DNA of 64,000 nt from Synechococcus sp. HK01-R. Lineage in GTDB: Bacteria; Cyanobacteriota; Cyanobacteriia; PCC-6307; Cyanobiaceae. The notes below the pieces were generated by a model. It was not told where the DNA came from and searched no databases. It saw only the letters and a list, made by a program, of their open reading frames with translations. Shown piece after piece: positions 37,249 through 45,856 of the stretch. Numbering within the stretch: the stretch's first letter is position 1; each line of letters opens with the position of its first letter. The stretch covers positions 1,240,001 to 1,304,000 of the forward strand of contig NZ_CP059059.1 in assembly GCF_014217855.1 (NCBI RefSeq), read 5' to 3'. The position numbers and the translations under genes are program-made.

Positions 37249-38114
37249 GTGTCAGTGGCTGTGATCTTGTTGTTCTGAGCAAACCAGTTGTCGAAAGCGT
37301 CCTGTTCCTCCACGACCACCGTGGATCGCATGCCGCCGTGATAAGGCCCGCAGAGTTCGGCGCAGACGATTGGATAACGGCCCGCCCTGGTAGGCGTGAA
37401 GTTCAACACGGTGGGCTGTCCTGGAATCACGTCTTGCTTCAGCCTGAATTCAGGAACCCAGAAGGCATGGATCACATCCTTGGCTTCCATGCTGAGGCTG
37501 ACGGGTTGGCCGACGGGGACATGCAATTCGCCTGAGATGAAGTCACCTTTTGGGTAGCGAAAGAGGAACGCGAACTGCATGGCGGTCACCTCCACTGGGA
37601 GAGCTGATACGGGTGTGCCCTGCTCGGATGCGGTGAGTACCGGTGTGCCGATTCCACCCCACACCCGTTGTTCAGCACCGCTTCCTTGGTTCGAGGAGGC
37701 GTGATCCATAGCGGCGTGATCCATTGCGGCATGGTCCATGGCGGCATGGTCCAAGGGCGCCATTCCACCCATGCGTTCATAGATGTCGTAACTGAACAGT
37801 CCGATGAACAGCACGACAACAGCAGGAACGGCAGTCCAGAAGATCTCGAGCGGAAGATTGCCTTCGATCGCAAGACCATCAGACAACTCGCCAGAGCGTC
37901 TGCGGAAGCGGATCAGGCTGAAGACCACCAAGCCAACGATCCCAAGGAACAAGATCGTGCCGATGCTGAAGAGAACGCGGAAAAGTTCGTCGTAAATCGG
38001 CGCATTCGCGCTTGCATCAACAGGCAGAAGGTTGACGTTCTGTCCGATCCACAGGCCTCCAAGCACCAGGATCATCCCCAGCACAAGCGTGATGATCGAT
38101 GGAGGGATCGGCAC
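37245..38114 (-). CDS. ctaC: Cytochrome c oxidase subunit II with internal His/Met repeat
   Basis: A 289-residue protein with two N-terminal transmembrane helices (residues about 7-28 and 48-68) and a further hydrophobic stretch near 92-107. A cupredoxin domain follows; the CuA ligands are in CAELCGPYHGGM near residues 247-258. Between the membrane part and the cupredoxin lies an unusual four-fold DHAAM repeat (residues 122-139), preceded by MGGM. Homologues normally have a shorter loop there. It takes electrons from soluble donors and passes them to subunit I. It is divergent from ctaA across about 270 bp. Confidence 0.96.
   Translation of the reverse strand: MPIPPSIITLVLGMILVLGGLWIGQNVNLLPVDASANAPIYDELFRVLFSIGTILFLGIVGLVVFSLIRFRRRSGELSDGLAIEGNLPLEIFWTAVPAVVVLFIGLFSYDIYERMGGMAPLDHAAMDHAAMDHAAMDHASSNQGSGAEQRVWGGIGTPVLTASEQGTPVSALPVEVTAMQFAFLFRYPKGDFISGELHVPVGQPVSLSMEAKDVIHAFWVPEFRLKQDVIPGQPTVLNFTPTRAGRYPIVCAELCGPYHGGMRSTVVVEEQDAFDNWFAQNNKITATDT
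37698..37751 (-). repeat. DHAAM-encoding 15-bp tandem repeat inside ctaC
   Basis: Three full 15-bp units and a partial fourth encode DHAAM-DHAAM-DHAAM-DHA in the loop before the CuA domain. On the plus strand the repeated core is GCATGGTCCATGGCG with small variations (GCGTGATCC in the degenerate copies). The last copies toward the 3' end of the gene are less alike, so the repeat has grown by slippage and then drifted. Confidence 0.9.
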
Positions 38115-38388
38115 GACTCATCCGTGAGTTGTTTCAGGCTATGGAGGCTGCCGGGTGATCACCACGCGTGGATTCTTAAGACGGTTGGAAATTCCCGGGC
38201 AACCCTTTGTGTGGCTTCGGTTTTGAGCCCTTGCCCCCGATTGTTCATTGAAACAAGCGACGGTCTCTTGTCAGGGAAGAGAGACGTTTGTGTGGTCTTG
38301 GTGTTGCAGTAGGCCACACAACGTGCACGCAGGACGGCAATCGCTACGTTCCGGAAACACACCACTCCCTACCAGGAGGGATCGATCC

Positions 38389-39375
38389 TTGATCAGCTCA
38401 TCCCTGGTTCCGATCCGTCGCCGGTTGGCACTGCTCGCCTGTCATCTCGTCGTTGCCCTGGTTGCACTTGTGGTTATCGGTGGTGCCACTCGCGTCATGG
38501 AGGCAGGCCTTGCCTGCCCTGATTGGCCCCTTTGCTACGGCTCTTTCTTGCCGGGGCGGCAGATGAATGTGCAGGTGTTTCTGGAATGGTTTCACCGGCT
38601 CGATGCCTTCGTCGTGGGCATGGCTCTTGTGGTGCAGCTCGCTGTTGCCTGGTGGTGGCGCCGACAGTTGCCGGGATGGTTCCTTCCCCTGAGTGCCCTG
38701 TTGCTGGTTTTGGTGCTTGCCCAGGGAGGCCTGGGTGCACTCACGGTCCTTCAGCTTCTGCCTTCCGGTGTTGTGACCGCTCATCTGGCCCTGGCTCTGA
38801 CCCTCCTGGCCTTGGTCAGTGGCAGCAGTCAGCTGTTGCTTGCTCCCATCGAGCTCAGGGCCTTCGAGCTCAAGGCATCGAGCGATCAGGTCTCCCACGG
38901 TTCACGTTTTGAGGCTGCCCCCCTGTGGTGGCGGTGTCTCGCCGCGCTCAGTCTTCTGGCCGTCGTCAGCCAGTGCTTGCTCGGAGGCCGTATGGCGACC
39001 TCCTGGGCTGCCCAACGCTGCCTCGAGGCCGGGCAGTCCTGCCAATGGCTGCACTGGCATCGCAGTGCAGCCACCCCCGTGGCGATCTGTGTGCTGGGTT
39101 TTGTGGCCATCGCTCTGCTGGCAGGGGGCTGGGCCCGGCGTCAGTGGCCGCTGCTGCTGGGGCTGGCCGCTCTTGTCAGCACCCAGATCACCCTTGGGGT
39201 CCTCACACTCCGCCTTGGGCTCTCTCAGCCGGCCGTGACTGTGGCCCATCAACTGGTCGCCTCTCTTCTGGTGGCCCTGCTGGCGGCCTTGCTTTGCCGC
39301 CGTCAGACCTGCTTGTCCCCGGGGCCGCTCCCCGTTGTCCTTGATCCCTCCATTCTGGAGCCCGCGCATGGTTAG
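38389..39375 (+). CDS. ctaA: Heme A synthase CtaA
   Basis: About 328 residues with seven or eight membrane helices. [21 protein letters not shown] near residue 30 matches the CtaA signature, including a Cys pair in the first loop; conserved His residues are seen in EWFHRLDAF and in [10 protein letters not shown], with [10 protein letters not shown] and [10 protein letters not shown] in the second half. A TTG is the probable start: it sits eight bases after a strong AGGAGGG, and no ATG or GTG follows before conserved sequence. It oxidises heme O to heme A for the aa3 oxidase encoded divergently. The first 12 codons after TTG are [12 protein letters not shown]-like and basic. Confidence 0.92.
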   Translation: MISSSLVPIRRRLALLACHLVVALVALVVIGGATRVMEAGLACPDWPLCYGSFLPGRQMNVQVFLEWFHRLDAFVVGMALVVQLAVAWWWRRQLPGWFLPLSALLLVLVLAQGGLGALTVLQLLPSGVVTAHLALALTLLALVSGSSQLLLAPIELRAFELKASSDQVSHGSRFEAAPLWWRCLAALSLLAVVSQCLLGGRMATSWAAQRCLEAGQSCQWLHWHRSAATPVAICVLGFVAIALLAGGWARRQWPLLLGLAALVSTQITLGVLTLRLGLSQPAVTVAHQLVASLLVALLAALLCRRQTCLSPGPLPVVLDPSILEPAHG

Positions 39376-40372
39376 TTCCACCGCTCCTGCATCCGCTGCC
39401 CTCACGCGCGAGGACGTCGTGCCCTCACGCCGGCGGGTCAAGTTGCCCGCTTGGCTGGAAGTGGCAAAACCCCGTTTGATCCCTCTCCTGCTGGCCACCA
39501 CCTTGGGCGGGATGGCCCTCACGGAGGGATGGCCTCTCTCCTCCCCCCGTTTGGCCTGCACCCTGGGAGGCGGTGCGCTTGCCGCTGCGGCAGCCGGAGT
39601 TCTCAATTGCCTATGGGAACAGGAGCTCGATGGACGCATGCAACGGACCAGCGGGCGAGCTCTCCCCTCCGGACGTCTGTCTCCCACTGCCGCTTTCTTC
39701 GGTGCTGTGTCCTGCACGCTGGCCGCAGCTCTGCTGTTGGTGAGTGGCGTGAATTGTCTCGCCGCCGGCCTCTCCCTGCTCGGGCTTTGCAGCTACGTGC
39801 TTCTCTACACCGCCCTGCTGAAGCCGAGAACCTCTCAGAACATCGTCATCGGCGGGGTGGCCGGGGCGATTCCTCCCCTCGTGGGCGCTGCTGCTGCCAC
39901 CGGTCATGTGGGTCTCGGAGGTTGGTGGCTGTTCGCTCTTGTCATGGTCTGGACTCCCGCGCATTTCTGGGCCCTGGCGCTGCTGCTCCGCGAGGACTAC
40001 CGGGCGGTTGGAATCCCGATGCTGCCGGTGGTGAAGGGGCCTGCGGTCACGGCCAGGGCGATTCGTCGCTACGGCCTCGCCACGGTCTTGCTGAGCACCC
40101 TCGGCGTTCTCGCCCTACCGGAAGGGGGGCTGCTCTACGGGCTGCTCTTGCTTCCTTTTAATGGACGACTGCTGCAGATGGTGGAGAACCTGGCGGCTGC
40201 TCCCGACAACATCGAGCGGGCCAAGGGGTTGTTCCGCTGGTCGATTCTTTATCTCTTTGGGATCTGTTTGCTGCTGGTGATCAGCCGTCTGCCTGCTGCG
40301 GCTCACTTCGATGCCCAGCTCCAGGCTGCGATCGGTCACTGGCTTGTGAGCCTCTCGCCCACCTCTGCCTAG
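39368..40372 (+). CDS. ctaB: Heme O synthase (protoheme IX farnesyltransferase) CtaB
   Basis: A 334-residue UbiA-family prenyltransferase overlapping ctaA by 8 bp. The first Asp-rich motif is replaced by the typical CtaB form [20 protein letters not shown], and the second region is [21 protein letters not shown] 30-residue basic N-terminal tail precedes the first helix. It adds a farnesyl group to heme B, giving heme O. Its place between ctaA and an ABC exporter is a conserved picocyanobacterial order. Confidence 0.95.
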   Translation: MVSSTAPASAALTREDVVPSRRRVKLPAWLEVAKPRLIPLLLATTLGGMALTEGWPLSSPRLACTLGGGALAAAAAGVLNCLWEQELDGRMQRTSGRALPSGRLSPTAAFFGAVSCTLAAALLLVSGVNCLAAGLSLLGLCSYVLLYTALLKPRTSQNIVIGGVAGAIPPLVGAAAATGHVGLGGWWLFALVMVWTPAHFWALALLLREDYRAVGIPMLPVVKGPAVTARAIRRYGLATVLLSTLGVLALPEGGLLYGLLLLPFNGRLLQMVENLAAAPDNIERAKGLFRWSILYLFGICLLLVISRLPAAAHFDAQLQAAIGHWLVSLSPTSA

Positions 40373-40404
40373 ATTCCACCCAATTCGCTGCAGGCAAAGG
40401 CCCG

Positions 40405-41418
40405 ATGCCCGTGTTGGAGCTCACTCAGCTTGAGAAGGCCTACGGGGCGGTCAAGGCTCTCGATGGCTTGAGCCTGACGGTTCCTGAGGGCTGTCTTTAC
40501 GGGTTGCTCGGACCCAATGGAGCCGGCAAGACCACCACCCTGCGGATCCTGGCCACTCTGCTGGCCCCCGACGCAGGCCGTGTGAGCGTTGCAGGGGTTG
40601 ATGCCCTCAAGGATCCCCGAGGGGTTAGGCGTTTGCTGGGTTATGTCGCCCAGGAGGTGGCGATCGACAAGATCCTCACCGGCCGTGAACTCCTTCAGCT
40701 GCAGGGTGACCTGTATCACCTGCAACGCGGTGTGCGTGATGCACGGATCGCAGAGCTCGTGCAGCGGCTGTCCATGGCGGAGTGGATTGACCGTCGTTGC
40801 GGGACCTATTCCGGTGGCATGCGTCGCCGCCTCGATCTCGCAGCGGGACTGCTCCATCAGCCTCGGGTGCTGGTTCTTGATGAGCCGACGGTCGGTCTGG
40901 ATATCGAAAGCCGCGCTGCGATCTGGCAGGTGTTGCGGGAGCTACGCCAGCAAGGCACCACCGTGTTGCTGAGCAGTCACTACCTGGAGGAGGTCGAGGC
41001 CTTGGCCGATGCAATGGCCATCATTGATGCCGGCCGGGTGATTGCGGAGGGCACCCCTGAGGCCCTCAAGCAGCAGCTTGGTGGTGATCGGGTCACCCTT
41101 CGTGTCAGGGAGTTCAGTGATCAGAAGGAGGCTGATCAGCTTTGCGCGCTGCTCGAACCGGTTGAGGGGGTGCGGCAGATCGTCGTGAACCGTTCCCAGG
41201 GTTATTCGCTCAACCTTGTTGTTGAGGGAGAGTGGGTCCTGCAAGGCCTGCGGGCCAAGCTCGAGGCTGCGGGCCTGCCCGTCTTTGCCCTCGCCCAGAG
41301 CCGGCCGAGCCTGGATGACGTTTACCTGCAGGCGACCGGGAGGACTCTGATGGATGCGGAGCTTGCCGTCGCTGGTCAACGCGACCCTAAGCAGGAGCGC
41401 AAGCAGTCCATGCGTTGA
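40405..41418 (+). CDS. ABC transporter ATP-binding protein (DrrA/CcmA-like)
   Basis: A 337-residue ATPase. Walker A GPNGAGKTT, signature YSGGMRRRLDLAAGLLH, Walker B VLDEPTVGLD and the H-loop SSHYLEEVEALADAMA are all present, with the C-terminal extension common in the DrrA/NatA exporter group. It should drive the ABC-2 permease that follows 40 bp later. Substrate unknown: members export drugs, lipids or polysaccharides. Its location after ctaAB is probably functional or at least conserved, but no heme role can be claimed. Confidence 0.92.
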   Translation: MPVLELTQLEKAYGAVKALDGLSLTVPEGCLYGLLGPNGAGKTTTLRILATLLAPDAGRVSVAGVDALKDPRGVRRLLGYVAQEVAIDKILTGRELLQLQGDLYHLQRGVRDARIAELVQRLSMAEWIDRRCGTYSGGMRRRLDLAAGLLHQPRVLVLDEPTVGLDIESRAAIWQVLRELRQQGTTVLLSSHYLEEVEALADAMAIIDAGRVIAEGTPEALKQQLGGDRVTLRVREFSDQKEADQLCALLEPVEGVRQIVVNRSQGYSLNLVVEGEWVLQGLRAKLEAAGLPVFALAQSRPSLDDVYLQATGRTLMDAELAVAGQRDPKQERKQSMR

Positions 41419-41458
41419 GTTCATTCGTTCTTGATCTGTTCCCCGCCTGCTTCCACTG

Positions 41459-42286
41459 ATGACCCGACCCGAACCATCCGCGCTCGCTGAACTGCTGCAG
41501 GAAACCATGGCCCTGACCCGGCGCCTGTTTCTGCAGTTGCAACGCCGTCCTTCCACGCTGGTCGCAGGCGTGTTGCAGCCCCTGATCTGGCTGGTGTTAT
41601 TCGGTGCACTCTTCTCAAGGGCGCCAGAGGGGCTCCTCCCTGGCGGGATGAGCTATGGGCGCTTCCTTGGCGCCGGTGTGATTGTGTTCACCGCTTTCAG
41701 TGGGGCGCTCAACGCCGGTTTGCCGGTCATGTTTGACAGGGAATTCGGCTTTCTGAATCGTCTGCTGGTCGCCCCCCTGCGCAGTCGCAGCTCGATCGTG
41801 CTCGCTTCGGTTCTGTACATCACCACCTTGAGCCTTGTTCAGAGCTTGGCGATCATGGTGACTGCCTTCTGCTTGGGCTATGGCTGGCCCGGGACAGCAG
41901 GCCTGGCTCTGGTGTTACTCACTCTGTTGCTGCTGGTGTTTGCCGTCACGGCCCTCAGTCTTGGGCTTGCCTTCGCGTTGCCAGGGCACATCGAGCTGAT
42001 CGCCGTGATCTTTGTGGCCAATCTGCCGCTCCTGTTTGCCAGCACCGCCCTGGCCCCGCTCTCCTTCATGCCGCCCTGGATGGGCTGGCTTGCGGCGCTG
42101 AATCCACTTACCTTCGCGATTGAGCCCATTCGGGCGGCCTATGCAGGCCCCCTCGACCTCTCAGCAGTTCTGCTGGAGGCTCCTTATGGGGCGGTCAGCG
42201 GCACAACCTGCCTGCTGGTGCTCACCGTCCTGACCGCGGGTCTGTTTCTCCTGATCCGTCCCCTGTTGAATCGCAAACTTGCCTGA
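41459..42286 (+). CDS. ABC-2 type permease
   Basis: A 275-residue membrane protein with six hydrophobic segments. The ABC-2 signature region FLNRLLVAPLRSRSSIVLAS, containing the conserved LRSR, precedes the third helix, and LAPLSFMPPWMGWLAALNPLT near residue 200 is the second landmark of the family. It pairs with the ATPase upstream as an exporter. The tail ends in RPLLNRKLA. The start MTRPEPSALAELLQETMALT is supported by the length of homologues. Confidence 0.9.
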   Translation: MTRPEPSALAELLQETMALTRRLFLQLQRRPSTLVAGVLQPLIWLVLFGALFSRAPEGLLPGGMSYGRFLGAGVIVFTAFSGALNAGLPVMFDREFGFLNRLLVAPLRSRSSIVLASVLYITTLSLVQSLAIMVTAFCLGYGWPGTAGLALVLLTLLLLVFAVTALSLGLAFALPGHIELIAVIFVANLPLLFASTALAPLSFMPPWMGWLAALNPLTFAIEPIRAAYAGPLDLSAVLLEAPYGAVSGTTCLLVLTVLTAGLFLLIRPLLNRKLA

Positions 42287-42290
42287 CCCC

Positions 42291-42896
42291 GTGACCGATC
42301 TCTCCTTCCGTCAGCCCCATCAACGTCAGGAGTCCCTGCGTCGGCGTCTTCTGGCTGCTCGCGACCAGGGCGATCAACGCGTGATCGCTCTTCTGGAGAT
42401 GCAATGGGTGCATCGCTTTGGTGTCGCCAGCCTGCATGGGGCTGAGGCCGCTCCCGCCACCAAGCCATGGGGTCCTCAGGCGGAGCAATCGTCTGTCGTG
42501 GAGCCCCCTGCACGTGAGACTCCAGGGCCGGTCAGCCCTTCGTTGGCCCCGAGCGAGGAGAACGCTCTTGAGAAGGCGCCGAACGAACAAGAACCGCTTC
42601 AGCAAGAACCGCTTCAGCATGAAGCGGTTGGTCAGATGGAGCTGAAGGAGGTTCCTGACCAGGTCCCCATGGATTCAGCGCTGAATCGCTTCCGCTCGCT
42701 CCTGCGTGACGGCTTTGATTCAGTCAGCGCCACGGTCCAACCCCTTCCCCGCAACGCTGATCCGATCAGCACCACAACCGTCACATCGACGACGGCGATG
42801 GAGCGATCCGAATTGCCTCCTCCCCCTCCGCCGAGCCTGAAGCGCCTGCGTCGTTGGTTGCCATCCGACGGCCGCGATCTGCCCAAGGCCTCCTGA
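42291..42896 (+). CDS. Hypothetical low-complexity protein
   Basis: About 201 residues with a GTG start four codons after the permease stop region. Residues 5-45 form a basic helical segment (RQPHQRQESLRRRLLAARDQ then GDQRVIALLEMQWVHRFGVA). The middle is Glu/Pro/Gln-rich and holds two QEPLQ repeats near residues 100-113. The end has a PPPPPP run and then basic LKRLRRWLPSDGRDLPK. No known domain was recognised. It lies between the ABC pair and nanE in one orientation. The coding sequence contains a perfect inverted repeat within the duplicated segment (separate entry). Confidence 0.7.
   Translation: MTDLSFRQPHQRQESLRRRLLAARDQGDQRVIALLEMQWVHRFGVASLHGAEAAPATKPWGPQAEQSSVVEPPARETPGPVSPSLAPSEENALEKAPNEQEPLQQEPLQHEAVGQMELKEVPDQVPMDSALNRFRSLLRDGFDSVSATVQPLPRNADPISTTTVTSTTAMERSELPPPPPPSLKRLRRWLPSDGRDLPKAS
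42588..42629 (+). repeat. 15-bp direct repeat plus 9-bp perfect hairpin in coding sequence
   Basis: CAAGAACCGCTTCAG occurs twice in tandem (42588-42602 and 42603-42617). The arm AACCGCTTC at 42607-42615 is followed by a 5-base loop and its perfect complement GAAGCGGTT at 42621-42629; the same arm occurs in the first repeat copy at 42592-42600, so two alternative hairpins can form. Confidence 0.9.
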
Positions 42897-42899
42897 ACC

Positions 42900-43604
42900 A
42901 TGGCTTTTCCTGATCCGGCAACCTTGCGCGGTGGCCTCATCGTGTCGGTGCAGGCGCCGGAAGGTTCGCCCATGCGCCATCCGGATGTGATTGCAGCCAT
43001 GGCTGAAGCGAGTCTCGATAACGGCGCTGTAGGCGTTCGCCTTGAGAGTCCGGAGCACATCGGTGCCGTCCGTCGCCGCTGCCCTGAAGCGCTGATCATT
43101 GGCCTCTGGAAACGCACCTTTACGGGCAGCAGTGTTTACATCACCCCTCGCTGGGAGGAAATCCGTGCCGTCTGGGCGGCTGGTGCCGATGTGATTGCCC
43201 TCGACGCGACCGAGCGACAGCGACCCGATGGGGAGGAGCTGGCTGACCTCGTGCAGAGGGCCCGATCTGAGCTGGATGCCCCTCTGATGGCCGATGTCGA
43301 CAGTGTGGACAACGGTTTGAGGGCTGCAGCCATGGGATTTCACTGGGTCGGAACCACGTTGTATGGCTACACGGAAGCGACCCAGAGCTGTCGACCGCCT
43401 GGATTCAATCTGCTTGCGCCCTTGCGAGAGAAGCTGCCTGAGACTGTTTCCTTGATTTGTGAAGGTGGTATAGCGTCAGCCGATGCTGCCGTGGAGGCCC
43501 TTGACGCTGGAGCCGACTTGGTAGTCGTGGGCACGGCGATCACGGGTGTTGATCTTCAGGTGCGTGGGTACTGCAATGCCCTAGGCAAGCGAGGGCCGAA
43601 ATAA
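42900..43604 (+). CDS. nanE: Putative N-acetylmannosamine-6-phosphate 2-epimerase
   Basis: A 234-residue TIM-barrel protein. The NanE-type sequence features LRGGLIVSVQAPEGSPMRHP, the phosphate loop SLICEGGIASADAAVEALD and the catalytic-region GLWKR are visible. It would interconvert ManNAc-6-P and GlcNAc-6-P; sialic acid catabolism is not expected here, so it may function in amino-sugar or surface-glycan metabolism. No nanA, nanK or nagAB neighbours are present. It starts three bases after the upstream hypothetical. Confidence 0.88.
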   Translation: MAFPDPATLRGGLIVSVQAPEGSPMRHPDVIAAMAEASLDNGAVGVRLESPEHIGAVRRRCPEALIIGLWKRTFTGSSVYITPRWEEIRAVWAAGADVIALDATERQRPDGEELADLVQRARSELDAPLMADVDSVDNGLRAAAMGFHWVGTTLYGYTEATQSCRPPGFNLLAPLREKLPETVSLICEGGIASADAAVEALDAGADLVVVGTAITGVDLQVRGYCNALGKRGPK

Positions 43605-43662
43605 AAGCGACCTGCCCATCCTGTTGCGTGCTCAGAATGGGTCAAGACGCGTGAGATGGGCG

Positions 43663-43845
43663 ATGGGTCATCGTTTCTTTGCGCCACTCCTGCTTGGAGG
43701 GGTGCTTTTGGGGATGCCGATTGCAGGTCTACCCATGGGAGAACTGCAAGCGCTTAATGCAGAGCTCGGAAGACTGTGCAAGCGCCCCCCTCGGGAAGCG
43801 CTCACGGTCTGCCGTTTGCATGCTCGGCTGGTGCATTACCTCTGA
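43663..43845 (+). CDS. Small predicted secreted protein
   Basis: Sixty residues starting MGHRFFAPLLLGGVLLGMPI, a signal-peptide-like hydrophobic head. The rest reads GELQALNAELGRLCKRPPRE then ALTVCRLHARLVHYL, with two Cys about 12 apart that might form a disulfide outside the cytoplasm. An ATG 39 bp upstream is an alternative start but gives a basic head without added similarity. Function unknown; it lies in the gap between nanE and groEL2 and I recall similar small proteins from picocyanobacteria, not verified. Confidence 0.6.
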   Translation: MGHRFFAPLLLGGVLLGMPIAGLPMGELQALNAELGRLCKRPPREALTVCRLHARLVHYL

Positions 43846-43853
43846 GCTCTGAA

Positions 43854-45524
43854 TCACATCATTCCGGGCATGCCCATTCCTCCCATGCCGCCCATTCCTC
43901 CCATGCCGCCCATGCCGCCCATGGGATCGCCGCCGCCAGCCGGGGGTGCCGGAGGTTCTGGTTTGTCGGCGATCACCACCTCGGTGGTGATCAGGAGGGA
44001 GGCGATGGAAACCGCATCCTGGAGGGCGAGGCGAATGACTTTGGCCGCATCGAGAATGCCTGCCTGAAGCAGGTCTTCGAAGGCTCCAGTGATGGCGTTG
44101 AAGCCAAGGTTGTTGCGGAGCACCTCTTCAACCACCACATCACCGTTTGCGCCGGCATTGATGGCGATCTGACGCAGGGGAGCAGACAGGGCCCTCTGCA
44201 CGATCTCCACGCCGGTGCGCTGATCACCCAGGAGTTGATCCGCCAGGGCATTCAGTTCCCGGGAGAGCTGGAGCAGTGTGCAACCGCCTCCAGCGACGAT
44301 GCCTTCTTCCACGGCAGCCCGGGTCGCATTGAGGGCATCCTCGATCCGCAGCTTCTTGTTCTTGAGCTCCGTTTCCGTTGGGGCTCCCACCTTGATCACC
44401 GCCACGCCACCGGCCAGCTTGGCGATCCGCTCATTCAGCTTTTCGCGGTCGTACTCAGACTCTGTGTTCTCCAGTTCACGGCGGATGGATGCCACCCGTG
44501 CTGCCACGGCGTCCCGGTGGTCATCGTTGGCCACAATCGTGGTGCTCTCCTTGGTGATCGTGATCCGACGGGCTCGGCCCAAGTCTGCGATGGTCACCTT
44601 GTCGAGGGTCATGGCCCGGTCTTCACTAATGACCGTGCCGCCCGTGAGCACTGCGATATCCGCAAGGGCTGCCTTGCGGCGCTCGCCAAAGGAGGGGGCC
44701 CTGACTGCCGCAACTTGGAGCACACCGCGGTTCTTATTGACCACCAGAGTGGCGAGGGCTTCTCCATCGACTTCCTCGGCCAGGATCACCAGCGGGGAGC
44801 CGGTCTTCTGCACGGTCTCCAGCACCGGCACGAGGTCGGCGACGGCGCTCACTTTGCGGTCGGTGAGCAACAGGAGTGCATTCTCAAATTCGCACACCTG
44901 ACGGTCGCCATCGGTGACGAAGTAGGGGGAGGAATAGCCGCGATCGAAGGCCATGCCTTCAGTCACTTCCAGCTCGGTGGCCAGGGACTTCGATTCTTCG
45001 ACAGTGATCACACCGTCGACGCTCACTTTCTCCATGGCTTCAGCCACCATGCGGCCGACTTCCTCATCACCACCGGAACTGACGGTGGCGACCTGCTGGA
45101 TGGCAGAACCGGAGACGCTCTGGCTGCGCTGCTGAAGGCCGGCCACCACCTGAGCGACGGCCTTCTCCATGCCACGACGTAGCTCGATCGGGCTGGCGCC
45201 AGCTGCCGTATTGCGCAGGCCCTCCTCGACCATGGCTTGGGCCAACACGGTCGCCGTGGTGGTTCCGTCACCGGCTTTGTCTTTGGTTTTCGCCGCCACC
45301 TGCTGGATCAGCTTGGCTCCGAGGTTCTCAAACGGATCCTCGAGGGTGATTTCTTTGGCGATCGTGTCGCCGTCGTTGACGATGTCGGGTGCGCCGAAGC
45401 TTTTCTCGAGCACCACATTGCGCCCACGCGGGCCGATCGTCACGCGCACCGCATCGGCGAGAGCATTCATGCCCCGCTCGAGGGCGGCACGGGAGTCATC
45501 CGAAAAACGTAGAAGTTTGGCCAT
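43854..45524 (-). CDS. groEL2: Chaperonin GroEL, second copy type (no groES partner)
   Basis: A 556-residue chaperonin subunit starting [20 protein letters not shown]. The nucleotide-binding motifs [15 protein letters not shown] and [14 protein letters not shown], the GDGDR-type region and [14 protein letters not shown] near the end are present; the C-terminus is a long GGM repeat ending MGMPGMM. No groES lies before or after it and no CIRCE element (TTAGCACTC repeat) was seen upstream, which matches the GroEL2 copy of cyanobacteria. Such copies may have specialised clients or membrane roles. The frame is open eight codons upstream, but MAKLLRF is the conserved start. Confidence 0.93.
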   Translation of the reverse strand: MAKLLRFSDDSRAALERGMNALADAVRVTIGPRGRNVVLEKSFGAPDIVNDGDTIAKEITLEDPFENLGAKLIQQVAAKTKDKAGDGTTTATVLAQAMVEEGLRNTAAGASPIELRRGMEKAVAQVVAGLQQRSQSVSGSAIQQVATVSSGGDEEVGRMVAEAMEKVSVDGVITVEESKSLATELEVTEGMAFDRGYSSPYFVTDGDRQVCEFENALLLLTDRKVSAVADLVPVLETVQKTGSPLVILAEEVDGEALATLVVNKNRGVLQVAAVRAPSFGERRKAALADIAVLTGGTVISEDRAMTLDKVTIADLGRARRITITKESTTIVANDDHRDAVAARVASIRRELENTESEYDREKLNERIAKLAGGVAVIKVGAPTETELKNKKLRIEDALNATRAAVEEGIVAGGGCTLLQLSRELNALADQLLGDQRTGVEIVQRALSAPLRQIAINAGANGDVVVEEVLRNNLGFNAITGAFEDLLQAGILDAAKVIRLALQDAVSIASLLITTEVVIADKPEPPAPPAGGGDPMGGMGGMGGMGGMGGMGMPGMM

Positions 45525-45653
45525 GGTGGTCTGATACCCGCAGGTCAATGTCCCACAGGGAGGGAACCATTCGAATCCGCGGATTGGTGGGGAAAGCCGA
45601 ATCGAGGCCGTTTCAATCGTGCTCGCTTGGTTGTCGCTCGTTATGGTCCGGGA

Positions 45654-45830
45654 ATGAATGAATCAGGGACCCTCTTCTTCGTGTTGATGGCGGGTCTGGC
45701 TGGCGCCATGGCCCTCGTTTACGTGCCGCTGAGGATTTTTCTGACCGCCACTGCCCGCAGCCGCAGGTTGCGACTGCTGCAGCGGATCCGTCGCCTGCGG
45801 GATGAACTTGGCCAGCCCTTGGAGTCTTGA
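45654..45830 (+). CDS. Small membrane protein of unknown function
   Basis: Fifty-eight residues: [20 protein letters not shown] starts a single transmembrane helix of about 22 residues, followed by a basic cytoplasmic amphipathic tail [20 protein letters not shown]. The ATG follows GGAAT-type sequence, not a strong Shine-Dalgarno site. It is divergent from groEL2 and converges with fabG. Likely a conserved cyanobacterial single-span protein; no function can be assigned. Confidence 0.65.
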   Translation: MNESGTLFFVLMAGLAGAMALVYVPLRIFLTATARSRRLRLLQRIRRLRDELGQPLES

Positions 45831-45856
45831 GCTCCCGTCACTCAGCGATCGATGGT

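Noticed and set aside
38115-38388. Hidden gene or riboswitch in the ctaC-ctaA spacer
   Set aside because: No convincing short frame with a ribosome site and no recognisable riboswitch; it is best read as a divergent promoter region, with the ctaA Shine-Dalgarno at its end.
43776-45182. 468-codon open frame on the plus strand opposite groEL2
   Set aside because: Shadow of the chaperonin; composition is atypical and there is no conserved motif.
45525-45653. CIRCE operator upstream of groEL2
   Set aside because: No TTAGCACTC/GAGTGCTAA pair in the spacer.
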